Assembly: GCA_002424635.1 (NCBI GenBank)
Contig: DIKT01000043.1
Span: forward strand, 28,532-92,531
From: Desulfobulbaceae bacterium UBA5611
Lineage (GTDB): Bacteria > Desulfobacterota > Desulfobulbia > Desulfobulbales > Desulfocapsaceae
DNA: 64,000 nucleotides
Direction: 5' to 3'
Made by a program: the position numbers and the translations under genes
In this document: positions 6,842-14,703 of the stretch, one piece after another
How the letters are laid out: each line of letters begins with the position of its first letter
How positions within the stretch are numbered: the first letter of the stretch is position 1
The notes under the pieces: model-generated
Databases searched by the model: none
The model's input: the letters and a program-made list of their open reading frames with translations, nothing else
What the model was told of the DNA's origin: nothing

Positions 6842-7651
6842 ATGAACACTGCCCCCAACACGCCCGCCGTTATCCCTTTTCTTTTCCAGTCCCACGAGAT
6901 CCGCACCGTCATCCAGGATGATGAGCCTTGGTTTATCGTCAAGGATGTCTGTGATGTTCTTGGTTTGGAAAATGCAACAATGACATTAAAAAGGATTCCA
7001 GAAAGACACCTGACCTCAATCCAATTTAGGTCAGGTGGTCAAATTCGGGATTTTAACGCTATTGATGAACCAGGTCTCTACCGTCTGGTACTCCGTTCCG
7101 ACAAACCGGAAGCTGAACCGTTTATGGAGTGGGTCACTTCCAAAGTGCTGCCCTCCATCCGCAAGACCGGCTCTTATGCCCTGCTGGCCACTGATAACAG
7201 CGTGCTGTCCGCCGATAAGCTGGCTGAGGTCGGCTTTGCCGCCCGGCATGCGCTGATGGTGGCCAAGGCCTACGGGGTGGCCGCCAATAAGCCCCAGTTG
7301 CGCAAGCTGGTCAATGTCATGGTGGTTGATGCCACCGGCTTTGATATGCTGCGCTACCTGCATGATGCCAACCTCCTGCCCGATGATTTGCCGCTCTCCT
7401 CGCAGACCGAGGCCGATATCCACGCCTTTATCACGGCCTGCTGCCTGGTGGATGAAGAGGCCAAGGTCGGGGTCTCTGAACTGTATGCCGCCTTCTGCCA
7501 GTGGTGCGGCCTGAAAGGGGATGGTGACAAGACCGCCCCGTCAATGAAGGTTTTCTCCCTGATCGTCGGCAAGACTTACCGCAAGAAGAAGGCCAACACC
7601 ATCTGGTTCTGCGGCCTCGGCATCGCCAATATTGAGGAGGTGGCGGCATGA
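6842..7651 (+). CDS. ant: BRO-N antirepressor with a D5-type C-terminal domain
   Basis: The product is 269 aa. Residues about 10-115 are a BRO-N domain (ending FMEWVTSKVLPSIRKTGSY), typical of phage antirepressors. Residues about 190-268 (FITACCLVD ... ELYAAFCQW ... TIWFCGL) align with the C-terminal domain of the helicase at 2605. ATG at 6842 is chosen for its AAAGGAG site; a longer frame would start inside the leader structures. The upstream C4-like RNA and leader predict post-transcriptional control. The product would relieve lysogenic repression by binding a repressor or DNA. A perfect 10-bp inverted repeat lies inside the gene at 7007-7037. Confidence 0.85.
   Translation: MNTAPNTPAVIPFLFQSHEIRTVIQDDEPWFIVKDVCDVLGLENATMTLKRIPERHLTSIQFRSGGQIRDFNAIDEPGLYRLVLRSDKPEAEPFMEWVTSKVLPSIRKTGSYALLATDNSVLSADKLAEVGFAARHALMVAKAYGVAANKPQLRKLVNVMVVDATGFDMLRYLHDANLLPDDLPLSSQTEADIHAFITACCLVDEEAKVGVSELYAAFCQWCGLKGDGDKTAPSMKVFSLIVGKTYRKKKANTIWFCGLGIANIEEVAA
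7007..7037. repeat. Perfect inverted repeat inside the antirepressor gene
   Basis: CACCTGACCT (7007-7016) and AGGTCAGGTG (7028-7037) are exact reverse complements separated by 11 bp. The stretch is AT-richer than its surroundings. It could be an intragenic operator or an RNA hairpin about 165 nt into the coding sequence. Confidence 0.6.
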
Positions 7652-7938
7652 TTATTTCGACAAAAGAATGCCAGGCTTTTAGCGACAAGAGTTATGAGGT
7701 TGAAGCTGCTATCAGCTCACTGGTCCAAGGATTAAAGGCAATGGAAAGTCAACGGCAGGTAGACCGGCCGATGTTGATGGCTGCCTTTCGGCAGGCCGAT
7801 CAGCAGCTGCGCGGCTATCTGAAGTTGCTGCTCAATGCGAGGGTTGATGTCTATAATACCCATCACCGGCCCAAGGCCAAGCTGTACCTGCTCAGCGCTC
7901 GGGGCCGAAGACAGCCTGCAATCAGAAAAACGGAATAA
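7648..7938 (+). CDS. Phage protein of unknown function
   Basis: The product is 96 aa. The start overlaps the antirepressor stop (ATGA), so it is translationally coupled. It is helical (residues 1-65) with a basic C-terminal tail (HHRPKAKLY ... RGRRQP). No family recognised. It sits between the antirepressor and the packaging genes. Confidence 0.6.
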   Translation: MIISTKECQAFSDKSYEVEAAISSLVQGLKAMESQRQVDRPMLMAAFRQADQQLRGYLKLLLNARVDVYNTHHRPKAKLYLLSARGRRQPAIRKTE

Positions 7939-7941
7939 CTT

Positions 7942-8478
7942 ATGCCTGAAAACTTCACCTCCAAAAAAGCCGCCCTCGACCACCTGGTGGCCTCCGGCTG
8001 GCAGATTGGCCAGTCCCAGTTTTATTCCCACTGCAAACAGATGCTGCTGCGGCCGGAAAAAGAGGGCGGCTATGCGGTCAAGGCGGTGGAGAAATACGCG
8101 GGCCTGCATCTGCGGCGCACAGAGACCGGCCAGAAGGTTAATGACAAGCTCGACCGGATGCAGGAGGAGCGGCTGGAGGTGGAGCTGGCCACCGCCCGGG
8201 TCAAGCTGACCCGGGAAGAGCACGACCTGGGCGTCAAGCAGTCGAAGTTTATCCCCCGCGCTGATTTCGAGTTGGCTATCGTCGGCCGGGCGGTGGCCTT
8301 CATGGCCCACCTCAACCATACGATCCAGACCAACGTCCCTGATTGGATCGATCTGGTCGGCGGGGATCAGAAGATGGCTGCCGATCTGGTGGCCACTATC
8401 TCCGAGGCCATTGAACAGCGCATGGGCGATTTTGCCGCCAATGTGGAATTTGATGTCATCCTGGATGCGAACGAATGA
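7942..8478 (+). CDS. Terminase small subunit-like DNA packaging protein
   Basis: The product is 178 aa. The N-terminus (LDHLVASGWQIGQSQFYSHC) resembles the HTH of Nu1-type small terminases. A long charged helix follows (about residues 60-95, RLEVELATARVKLTREEH), and then a C-terminal domain with FIPRADFEL and WIDLVGGD, a pattern I associate with this phage family. It would recognise phage DNA and hand it to the GpA-type large subunit at 9823. Five small genes separate the two subunits, which is unusual. Confidence 0.75.
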   Translation: MPENFTSKKAALDHLVASGWQIGQSQFYSHCKQMLLRPEKEGGYAVKAVEKYAGLHLRRTETGQKVNDKLDRMQEERLEVELATARVKLTREEHDLGVKQSKFIPRADFELAIVGRAVAFMAHLNHTIQTNVPDWIDLVGGDQKMAADLVATISEAIEQRMGDFAANVEFDVILDANE

Positions 8479-8701
8479 AAAAGGATTTTGATTTCTCCGA
8501 ACGTAATTTATCGAGCTGATGGAATTTTTACCGGTCTCCGAAAGGAGGAAGTGGCATGCAAGTAGTCCGGTACTATTAGCATGATCGGGCGGGGATTGAC
8601 CCCGAAGTGCTACCCAACACCGACCGACCTTTACAGGGAAGTTGGGGGCCATTTTTTATAACGCTGAATTTAACGAGCAATAGTCTTAACAGGAGAAAAG
8701 C
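8479..8701. other. Intergenic stretch after the small terminase
   Basis: No credible gene. It includes a purine-rich AAAGGAGGAAG at about 8539 and AT-rich segments. It may hold the packaging (cos or pac) site, as expected near the small terminase gene, but no landmark proves it. Confidence 0.25.
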
Positions 8702-8932
8702 ATGGGAATTGCCGCCGTAGTCATGGAGAACTGGAAGCTGCCGGTTTTTAAAAGGCATCTCGACGCCGCCGGCTACACTTATACCGAGCATCCAGGTGTC
8801 ACGAAGGAGACGTTGACGTTGCGCGTCCAGTACGAGTGGGTCTCTGACCTGCATCCCATTATCAAAGCAGCTGGCATGGAGTGCAGCACTGTGAAATTAA
8901 GCCTACCATCGGCAAAACAGGAGGAGATGTGA
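8702..8932 (+). CDS. Small conserved phage protein of unknown function
   Basis: The product is 76 aa, compact alpha/beta (MENWKLPVFKRHLDAAGYTYTEHPG, then LTLRVQYEW and LHPIIKAAGMEC). Similar short proteins occur between terminase genes of other phages, without known role. The AGGAG site 6 nt upstream is strong. The stop overlaps the next start (TGATG). Confidence 0.65.
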   Translation: MGIAAVVMENWKLPVFKRHLDAAGYTYTEHPGVTKETLTLRVQYEWVSDLHPIIKAAGMECSTVKLSLPSAKQEEM

Positions 8933-9186
8933 TGAACGAGAACAATTTGCAAAACTGGCAGGAGACCCACACCATCTGGCACCGGATCACCGGGGCGGCG
9001 GACCAGCAGGTGCCGGACGCTGATATAACCGTCCAGGTCTATGACGCCGATCTGGATGATATCTTTTTGGCCGCGGTCGATTTTAGAGAGGATGGCACTC
9101 CGCCACTCTGGTCGGATGTCCACTCGGACCAACCCTTGCCCCGCCCCACCTGGTGGGCGGATATCGTCTTTCCGGCCGATATTTAA
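8932..9186 (+). CDS. Small acidic phage protein of unknown function
   Basis: The product is 84 aa, acidic and rich in Trp and Asp. The start at 8932 (MNENNLQNW) is preferred over an upstream in-frame ATG because AGGAGG lies just upstream and it overlaps the previous stop by one base. No domain recognised. Confidence 0.6.
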   Translation: MNENNLQNWQETHTIWHRITGAADQQVPDADITVQVYDADLDDIFLAAVDFREDGTPPLWSDVHSDQPLPRPTWWADIVFPADI

Positions 9187-9218
9187 ATGAATTTAGTAAC
9201 AAACGCGGGAGGCCAGCC

Positions 9219-9431
9219 ATGAGTATGAATTTATTGCATGCCCAGATGAAGATCAACCGGGCGGTATGGGCGCTGAATGATAAAAACGCCGGCAAGCAAC
9301 ATGACCCCGCCGCCCATGACGGCCTGTCACGGGAGCAACATATCGCCCTGTTAATCACCGGGGCGGTCGGCGATCTGCAGCAGGCGGTCAGGGAATATCC
9401 GCACCAGCCTTCGCTGTTTTCGGTCGGCTGA
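9219..9431 (+). CDS. Small phage protein of unknown function
   Basis: The product is 70 aa. The start at 9219 (MSMNLLHAQMK) follows GGGAGG; the frame is open further upstream but without a ribosome site. Predicted helical. No family recognised. Confidence 0.55.
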   Translation: MSMNLLHAQMKINRAVWALNDKNAGKQHDPAAHDGLSREQHIALLITGAVGDLQQAVREYPHQPSLFSVG

Positions 9432-9469
9432 TAATAATAAATTTATAATGAACGTGTTTGGAGACGTGT

Positions 9470-9784
9470 ATGCCTGTTTTACACCTAACATTGGAGAAAA
9501 GGTGGTTTGATTTGATTGCCTCAGGCGCTAAAAAGATTGAGTATCGCATAGCAAAGCCATATTGGCAGACACGGTTACAACGCGGAATTACTCCTCGTAG
9601 TGATTTCGCTGAGGTTCATTTTCGGAATGGCTATAGGTCATATTCTCCATTTATGCGGGTAGAGTGCCATGGGATAGTATGGTTTGACCCATCAAAAACA
9701 CCTGCATTTGAGCCGAAACACGGAGAAATTCTGGAAGGCTGCCAGTTCGGGATTTTGCTCGGTGCTGTCTTGGAATTACGATAA
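9470..9784 (+). CDS. ASCH/PUA-like domain protein (moron)
   Basis: The product is 104 aa. The N-terminal LHLTLEKRWFDLIASGAKK followed by IEYR is the signature of the ASCH fold (PUA-like, RNA- or modified-base-binding). The gene is visibly more AT-rich than its neighbours, suggesting recent acquisition. The start at 9470 is chosen over 9458 because GGAG lies at the right distance. It interrupts the small and large terminase genes. It may bind RNA or act on a modified nucleoside; this is inference from the fold. Confidence 0.75.
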   Translation: MPVLHLTLEKRWFDLIASGAKKIEYRIAKPYWQTRLQRGITPRSDFAEVHFRNGYRSYSPFMRVECHGIVWFDPSKTPAFEPKHGEILEGCQFGILLGAVLELR

Positions 9785-9822
9785 TAGATAAAAAACTTCA
9801 ATCCGAATAAAAAAAAACATCC

Positions 9823-11712
9823 ATGCCATCCCCCAGCGTCGATCTCACCAAGACCCACACTATCCGCCTGCGCACTGCCCCTGAGTGGCTGCCGGAGAAG
9901 TTTCGGCGGCGCTCCACCCGGCTGCGGATCTCGTTTCGGCCCTGCAAGGGGGAGCGCCGCTTTCTCAAAAAGCGCAAAGTGGTGGCCCCATCGGTGTGGG
10001 CTCCGCAGAACCGGACGGTCACTTACGGGCCGCTGGCCGGCAGCCGCTGGGATAATTCCTTCATGCCCCATTTTCGCGGCATCATGGACGCCTCCATGCA
10101 CCCGTCGGTGCGCTATATCGGCAATATCAAGGCCCCGCAAACCGGCAGTTCAGCCGGGGTTGAGACCTGGCTGGGCTACATAGCTGATGTCGCCCCCGGC
10201 CCGGCCTTCATCGTCTACCCGGATCGCGATACCACTTCCAAGCGTTCCACCGACTACCTGCAGCCGATGTTTACCAAGTCGCCTCGGCTGCGCTCCCTGC
10301 TGACCGGCTCCAGCGACGATATGGCCTCCCTGCGGCTCAAGCTTCAGGCCATGCTGATCTATATGGGTTGGTCGGGCTCGGTCACCTCCTTGGGCAATAT
10401 CTCGGCCAAGTACCTGATCGGCGACGAGATTGACAAATGGCAGATCAATCCCAGCAAAAAAGAGGCAACCAGCCTCAAGCTTTTCTTCGAGCGCTTCCGC
10501 TCCTTTGCCTATGGGGCCAAGTGCTGGCTGAGCTCCACCCCTTCAGTCAAATCCGGGCCGATCTGGCAGTATATGACCAAAGAGGCCCAGGTCATTTTTG
10601 ATTACCACGTCCCATGCCCTGACTGCGGCCGGATGCAGGCCATGGCCTTCGAGCAGATTCGCTGGCCGGAAAAGGTCCGCGATCCCAAACAGGTGCTGGA
10701 AGAAGATCTGGCCCGCTACGTCTGCAGCCATTGCGGCTCCATTTGGAATGACCGCCGGCGGATCAAGGCCCTGCAGGCCGGGGTCTGGTTTGCCCGGGGC
10801 GATGGCCGTGAACTGTTCGCCTACCTCCGGGCCGTCAACCCCGAGAAGATCTGCTTCCACTCACCGGCCTGGGTGTCACCGCTGTTCAGCAACTCCGAAA
10901 TGGCCGCGGCCTTTCTCAAGGCCCTGGCTGATCCGGCCGAGATGCATTACTTCGATACCCAGATCCGGGCGGTCGCTTATGTGCCGTCCCGCCAGACCCG
11001 CAAGGAAGATGCTATCTACATCCTGGCTGATGACCGCCCCGACCGGCTGGTACCGGGCATGGGCCAGGTGGCTGCCCTGGTCGCTTCAGCCGATACCCAG
11101 GACAACGGTTTTTATTATACAATCAGGGCCTTCGGCTGGGGCCTGGAACAGCAGAACTGGCAGATCCGCTACGGTTTTGTCCACACCTTTGACGAGCTGG
11201 CCCAGGTTGTTTTTGAAAAAACCTATCAGGATGCCGATGGCCTCTACTATCCGGTGCATCTGCTGGTGATTGACGCCATGGGCCACCGGACCAGCGAGGT
11301 CTATGATTTTACCCGCAAGTATCCAGGCCGGGCCCAGGCTTACAAAGGCGCGGCCGGACGCCGGCCGACAACCTATACCTGGAGCACCATCGACCGCTAT
11401 CCCGGCACCTCAGTCCTTATTCCCGGCGGTGTGCGTCTGGTAACGGTTGATTCGCACCATTACAAGGATCAGATCGCCGGGAAGATCAAGAAAAAGGCGG
11501 ATGACCCTGGTGCCATGCACCTGCTGGCCTCGGTAAACGACAAAAACGTACATGGCCGCGACTACGCCGCCCAGATGTGCGCTGAATATGTGGATGAACG
11601 TAATCTGTGGCAGTGTCCGGAAGGCAAGGCCAACCATTATTGGGACACCGAAGTGATGGCCATGGTGGGCGCCGATATCCTGCAGATAAAATATTGGCCG
11701 AGGGGTAATTAA
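9823..11712 (+). CDS. Terminase large subunit, lambda GpA type
   Basis: The product is 629 aa, near the usual GpA length. The ATPase half includes the ISFRPCKGERR region, a P-loop-like KAPQTGSSAG at about residue 106 and Walker B YLIGDEIDKW at about 198-206. A CPDCG ... CSHCG zinc ribbon lies at about 263-303. The nuclease half has acidic residues in VASADTQDN (about 425) and VIDAMGHR (about 485). It powers DNA translocation into the prohead and cuts the concatemer. The stop overlaps the next start (TAATG). Confidence 0.93.
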   Translation: MPSPSVDLTKTHTIRLRTAPEWLPEKFRRRSTRLRISFRPCKGERRFLKKRKVVAPSVWAPQNRTVTYGPLAGSRWDNSFMPHFRGIMDASMHPSVRYIGNIKAPQTGSSAGVETWLGYIADVAPGPAFIVYPDRDTTSKRSTDYLQPMFTKSPRLRSLLTGSSDDMASLRLKLQAMLIYMGWSGSVTSLGNISAKYLIGDEIDKWQINPSKKEATSLKLFFERFRSFAYGAKCWLSSTPSVKSGPIWQYMTKEAQVIFDYHVPCPDCGRMQAMAFEQIRWPEKVRDPKQVLEEDLARYVCSHCGSIWNDRRRIKALQAGVWFARGDGRELFAYLRAVNPEKICFHSPAWVSPLFSNSEMAAAFLKALADPAEMHYFDTQIRAVAYVPSRQTRKEDAIYILADDRPDRLVPGMGQVAALVASADTQDNGFYYTIRAFGWGLEQQNWQIRYGFVHTFDELAQVVFEKTYQDADGLYYPVHLLVIDAMGHRTSEVYDFTRKYPGRAQAYKGAAGRRPTTYTWSTIDRYPGTSVLIPGGVRLVTVDSHHYKDQIAGKIKKKADDPGAMHLLASVNDKNVHGRDYAAQMCAEYVDERNLWQCPEGKANHYWDTEVMAMVGADILQIKYWPRGN

Positions 11713-11945
11713 TGAAAAAAACAGCGCTGGCCATCATTATCGAAAAAAAAGAAGAGGCCGCTTCCGGCGTTGATTTCTCAGCCCGGACCGGCGCCCTTTG
11801 TCCCTGGTGCGAGGTCAAAAGCCGGATCTACCGGACCCTGCCCTGGGTAGACACTACCCGCATCCGCTATCATTTCTGCGATACTGCCGGCTGCCCGCTG
11901 TCCTCTTTGCGGGTGTCTATCAAATCTATTGAGGCCGATAAATAA
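11712..11945 (+). CDS. Small zinc-finger protein, Ogr/Delta-like
   Basis: The product is 77 aa. CPWC at about residues 30-33 and an RYHFCDTAGC segment at about 54-63 give four cysteines arranged like P2 Ogr/P4 Delta, which activate late promoters through RNA polymerase. Similarity is strongest in the second half (RYHFC-x4-C, then RVSIKSIE). It is coupled to the terminase and lies directly before the terminator/promoter region that precedes the head genes, fitting a late-activator role. The assignment is from motif memory only. Confidence 0.55.
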   Translation: MKKTALAIIIEKKEEAASGVDFSARTGALCPWCEVKSRIYRTLPWVDTTRIRYHFCDTAGCPLSSLRVSIKSIEADK

Positions 11946-11987
11946 ATAAAAAATTTGTCTGGGCGCCATAGGACTAGCCGAACACCC

Positions 11988-12030
11988 TGGCCGCAAGTTC
12001 AAAAAGAACTTTCGGCCATTTTTTTTGTTT
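11988..12030 (+). terminator. Intrinsic terminator after the terminase operon
   Basis: TGGCCGCAAGTTC (11988-12000), loop AAAAA, then GAACTTTCGGCCA (12006-12018) with one mismatch, followed by eight T, G and six more T. It separates the terminase transcript from the head operon. Confidence 0.8.
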
Positions 12031-12038
12031 TTTCTTTC

Positions 12039-12080
12039 TTTTTCCAGTAAAACGCCCCCTTTTTCCAGTAAAACACCCCC
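12039..12080. repeat. Tandem 21-bp direct repeat
   Basis: Copies at 12039-12059 and 12060-12080 differ at one base (CCAGTAAAACG versus CCAGTAAAACA). It lies in the non-coding gap before gpW. It could be activator-binding sites for the head operon. Confidence 0.7.
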
Positions 12081-12192
12081 CCCTTTCCGCAAAAAACACT
12101 GCCCATCCCTTTTGCACAACCACTGCACTTTTTGCCGCCATTCCCGAAACCATCCATATATAAATGCAACTGTCGTGCCAGTGCAAGAATGT

Positions 12193-12217
12193 TAGTACCA
12201 GCATTAGCGCTGTACTA
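12193..12217. promoter_or_regulatory. Operator-like inverted repeat before the head operon
   Basis: TAGTACCAGC (12193-12202) and GCTGTACTA (12209-12217) form an inverted repeat with one missing base, spaced by 6 bp. AT-rich TATATAAAT (about 12154) and ATATATAGCAT (about 12250) flank it and could be promoter -10 regions. Together with the tandem repeat this makes 11946-12309 a likely late control region. Confidence 0.45.
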
Positions 12218-12309
12218 CCAGTAGCAACGACTCTCTTTTATTTCTACCATATATAGCATATTTTCCTTGCAGATGATGTTTGACCTCAATCAAACCGCAA
12301 AGGGAAAAT

Positions 12310-12531
12310 ATGAACGAACAGCAGTTACTTGAGCGCCTGGCGCTGTACCTCAAAGCTGAGACCGCTATCCTGGAGGGCAATCAATCTTATTCGGCCGGTG
12401 GCGTCTCTTATGGCCGGGCTGATCTAGCCCAGGTCAGAACAGAGATCAGCCGGATCCGGCAGGAGCTGGCCGTCATCCAGAACGCCGGCCGCTACGGCTG
12501 TCAGTCCGTGGTCTTTGGGGGCCGGCGATGA
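12310..12531 (+). CDS. gpW-like head-tail joining protein
   Basis: The product is 73 aa. The layout matches gpW: an N-terminal helix, a short beta hairpin with SYSAGGVSYGRADLAQV, then a second helix (EISRIRQELAVI). Its position between GpA-type terminase and portal is the lambda A-W-B order. ATG at 12310 is chosen over 12280 for its AAAGGG site. The stop overlaps the portal start (ATGA). Confidence 0.75.
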   Translation: MNEQQLLERLALYLKAETAILEGNQSYSAGGVSYGRADLAQVRTEISRIRQELAVIQNAGRYGCQSVVFGGRR

Positions 12532-14087
12532 TTACCGTCCGCAAGATCTATGACGCCTATTCCGCCCTGGTCGGCGGGGCGCTGTCCCTGGTTGCTCCGG
12601 TCCGGGCCGCCCGTTTCCGTTTCGGCCGCGACCTTTATCGCTCCTATCTGTCCGGCAGCGCCACCGGGCCGGATAAATTTTTCAGCCCCCGGCTGCGCTC
12701 AGCTGATGCCGATGTCAAGAGCGCCTATAAGCTGACCTCCGCCCGGTGTCGCGACCAGTATCGCAACAATTCCCTGATCTCCGGCGGCATCGAGCGCATC
12801 TGTAACAATGTGGTGCGCGCCGGGATCTATCCGCAATTCCTGTTCCGCGATCGTGATGACAAGCTGGACCGGACCGCCAATACCGCCTGGGAAAAACTCT
12901 TCCGCCGCTGGGCCATTTACTGCGACTCCACCGGCCATGACAGCTACGGGGCTATGCAGGTCATCGGTTTGCGCCATATGTGGTTTGACGGCCAGTACCT
13001 GATCCACCGGGTCTATGATGACTCCCTGCCCGGCATCGTGCCCCTGCGGCTGGAGCTGCTGGAATGCAACCAGCTGGACGCCCTGGTTGACGGGCTGCTG
13101 GCTAACGGCAACACCGCCCGCAAGGGTGTCGAGTATGATGCCAGCGGCCGCCCCCTGTTTTACCATATCCTTGATCACCATCCAGGCGATTATATCGCTT
13201 ATGGTTCTTATGGCCAGAGCCGCCGCCTCCCTGCCGCCGATATCATCCATGTCTGGGAACGGGATATGATCAGCCAGTGTTCCGGTATTGCCTGGCTGGC
13301 CTCTGTGGTGCTGGAGGGCTATCGCATGGATGAGTTCCGTCACATCACCCAGGACACCGCCCGCGCCCAGGCCATCTTTGCCTATTTTCTCAAATCTTCT
13401 ATTCCCGGCTTCACTCTCGGCCCCGGCCTGCCGGCAGGCGGGCAAACCGTGCCGTTTTCGCCGTCCGCTACCGGCGGCTCTCTGGATACCAAGCTGGAGA
13501 TGAATTCAACCATGGTCCAGAACCTGCCCAACGGCACGGAAGTGCAGTCCATTGCCCCCACCAGCCCCGGCAATAACTACGAGCCCTTTGTTAAGGATTC
13601 GCAACGCTGGCAGTCGGCCGGCCTCGGCATGTCTTTTGAGGCCTATACCACTAATTACACCGATTCCTCTTACGCCTCTGCCCGCTCCGGCTCCCTGGAG
13701 GAGCGTCTCAGCTATCAGGGCCAGCAGCAGTTCGTCGAGGAAAAGGTCAACCGCCGCCTCATTGCCTGGTTTATCGAGGCTGCCTGGCTGGCCGCCCTTG
13801 CTCCATCCGCCATGCCCGGCTACGCCAAGGATCCGCTGCGCTACCACGAGCTGGCCTCCGGCCAGATGCCGGGCTGGACCTGGGTGGATCCCAATAATGA
13901 CGCCCGGGCTGCGGCAAAATTGATTGACCTGGTGATTGATACCCGTACTGATCAGGCCGCCCAGCGCGGTCAGGTCTTTGAGGATGTGGTGGAGCGCCAG
14001 ATTGAAGAAGAAAACCGACTCGTCAAGCTCTACGAACTGCGCAATAAACGCCAACAACTGCAGGAGAAAACCAATGCCCCCTCTTAG
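12528..14087 (+). CDS. Portal protein, lambda gpB family
   Basis: The product is 519 aa, typical length. The N-terminal region has LRSADADVKSAYKLTSARCRDQYRNN and the SGGIERICNNVVRAGI segment characteristic of lambda-type portals. A late conserved stretch (about 355-400, SQRWQSAGLGMSFEAYT) precedes a C-terminal charged helix. It forms the dodecameric ring through which DNA enters and docks the terminase. Confidence 0.93.
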   Translation: MITVRKIYDAYSALVGGALSLVAPVRAARFRFGRDLYRSYLSGSATGPDKFFSPRLRSADADVKSAYKLTSARCRDQYRNNSLISGGIERICNNVVRAGIYPQFLFRDRDDKLDRTANTAWEKLFRRWAIYCDSTGHDSYGAMQVIGLRHMWFDGQYLIHRVYDDSLPGIVPLRLELLECNQLDALVDGLLANGNTARKGVEYDASGRPLFYHILDHHPGDYIAYGSYGQSRRLPAADIIHVWERDMISQCSGIAWLASVVLEGYRMDEFRHITQDTARAQAIFAYFLKSSIPGFTLGPGLPAGGQTVPFSPSATGGSLDTKLEMNSTMVQNLPNGTEVQSIAPTSPGNNYEPFVKDSQRWQSAGLGMSFEAYTTNYTDSSYASARSGSLEERLSYQGQQQFVEEKVNRRLIAWFIEAAWLAALAPSAMPGYAKDPLRYHELASGQMPGWTWVDPNNDARAAAKLIDLVIDTRTDQAAQRGQVFEDVVERQIEEENRLVKLYELRNKRQQLQEKTNAPS

Positions 14088-14682
14088 TCCGCGTCAACAG
14101 ATTGAGTCCGCCCTCCGTTCCGCAGGCCTCCTCCCCGGCATGTCGGCCAGAGCGGCCAGCCGGCAGCGGGCCACCGCCCCGGCTGCAGATGGCGGTATGG
14201 AATGGACCCTGTCCACCGAGTTGCCCGCCCTGGTCTGGGACTGGGAGCGCTGGGATTTCGTCAACGAGATCCTGCTGGCCGCTGGCATGATGGTGCCGGC
14301 CAGCGGCCAAGTGCCCTTGCTCGACTCGCACAACCGCAATTCGGCCCGGGATGTCCTGGGCCATGTCCGGGATTTTACCGCAGCCAGCGCCGGGGGCTAT
14401 CATGGCCGCAACGGCCAGGTCCATTTTGCCGCCGATAATGACTCCCAGGTTATCAAGCAGAAAGTGGCCGATGGCCATATCACCGACGGTTCAGTCGGCT
14501 ATCAGGTGCTCAGCGCAATCTGGGTGCCGGAAAACACCGAGGTATCAATCGATGGCAGGCTCTTCACCGGCCCGGTCAAGGTCAGCCGGACCTGGAGCCT
14601 GAAAGAATTTTCCATCACCCCCATAGGCGCGGACGTGCTTGCCAAAGTACGGATGCTGTGCGGCACCCCGCCGCGTAACTAA
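14074..14682 (+). CDS. HK97-type prohead protease
   Basis: The product is 202 aa. The catalytic His is in VPLLDSHNR (about residue 87) and the Ser in ITDGSVGYQV (about 142). The C-terminal RTWSLKEFSITPIGAD is a family hallmark. The start at 14074 overlaps the portal end by 14 bp and has a CAGGAG site; the frame is open upstream but only as portal shadow. It cleaves the scaffold/capsid N-terminal arm during maturation. Confidence 0.9.
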   Translation: MPPLSPRQQIESALRSAGLLPGMSARAASRQRATAPAADGGMEWTLSTELPALVWDWERWDFVNEILLAAGMMVPASGQVPLLDSHNRNSARDVLGHVRDFTAASAGGYHGRNGQVHFAADNDSQVIKQKVADGHITDGSVGYQVLSAIWVPENTEVSIDGRLFTGPVKVSRTWSLKEFSITPIGADVLAKVRMLCGTPPRN

Positions 14683-14703
14683 CACCAAGGAGCAAAGAAA
14701 AAA

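Noticed and set aside
6027..6845. Long plus-strand frame of 272 codons across the leader region
   Set aside because: It is antisense to the minus-strand membrane protein and runs through the C4-like RNA, terminator and leader stems. It has no ribosome site and no recognisable domain.
7732..8652. 306-codon minus-strand frame opposite the small terminase
   Set aside because: Antisense shadow, with no ribosome site and no recognisable fold.
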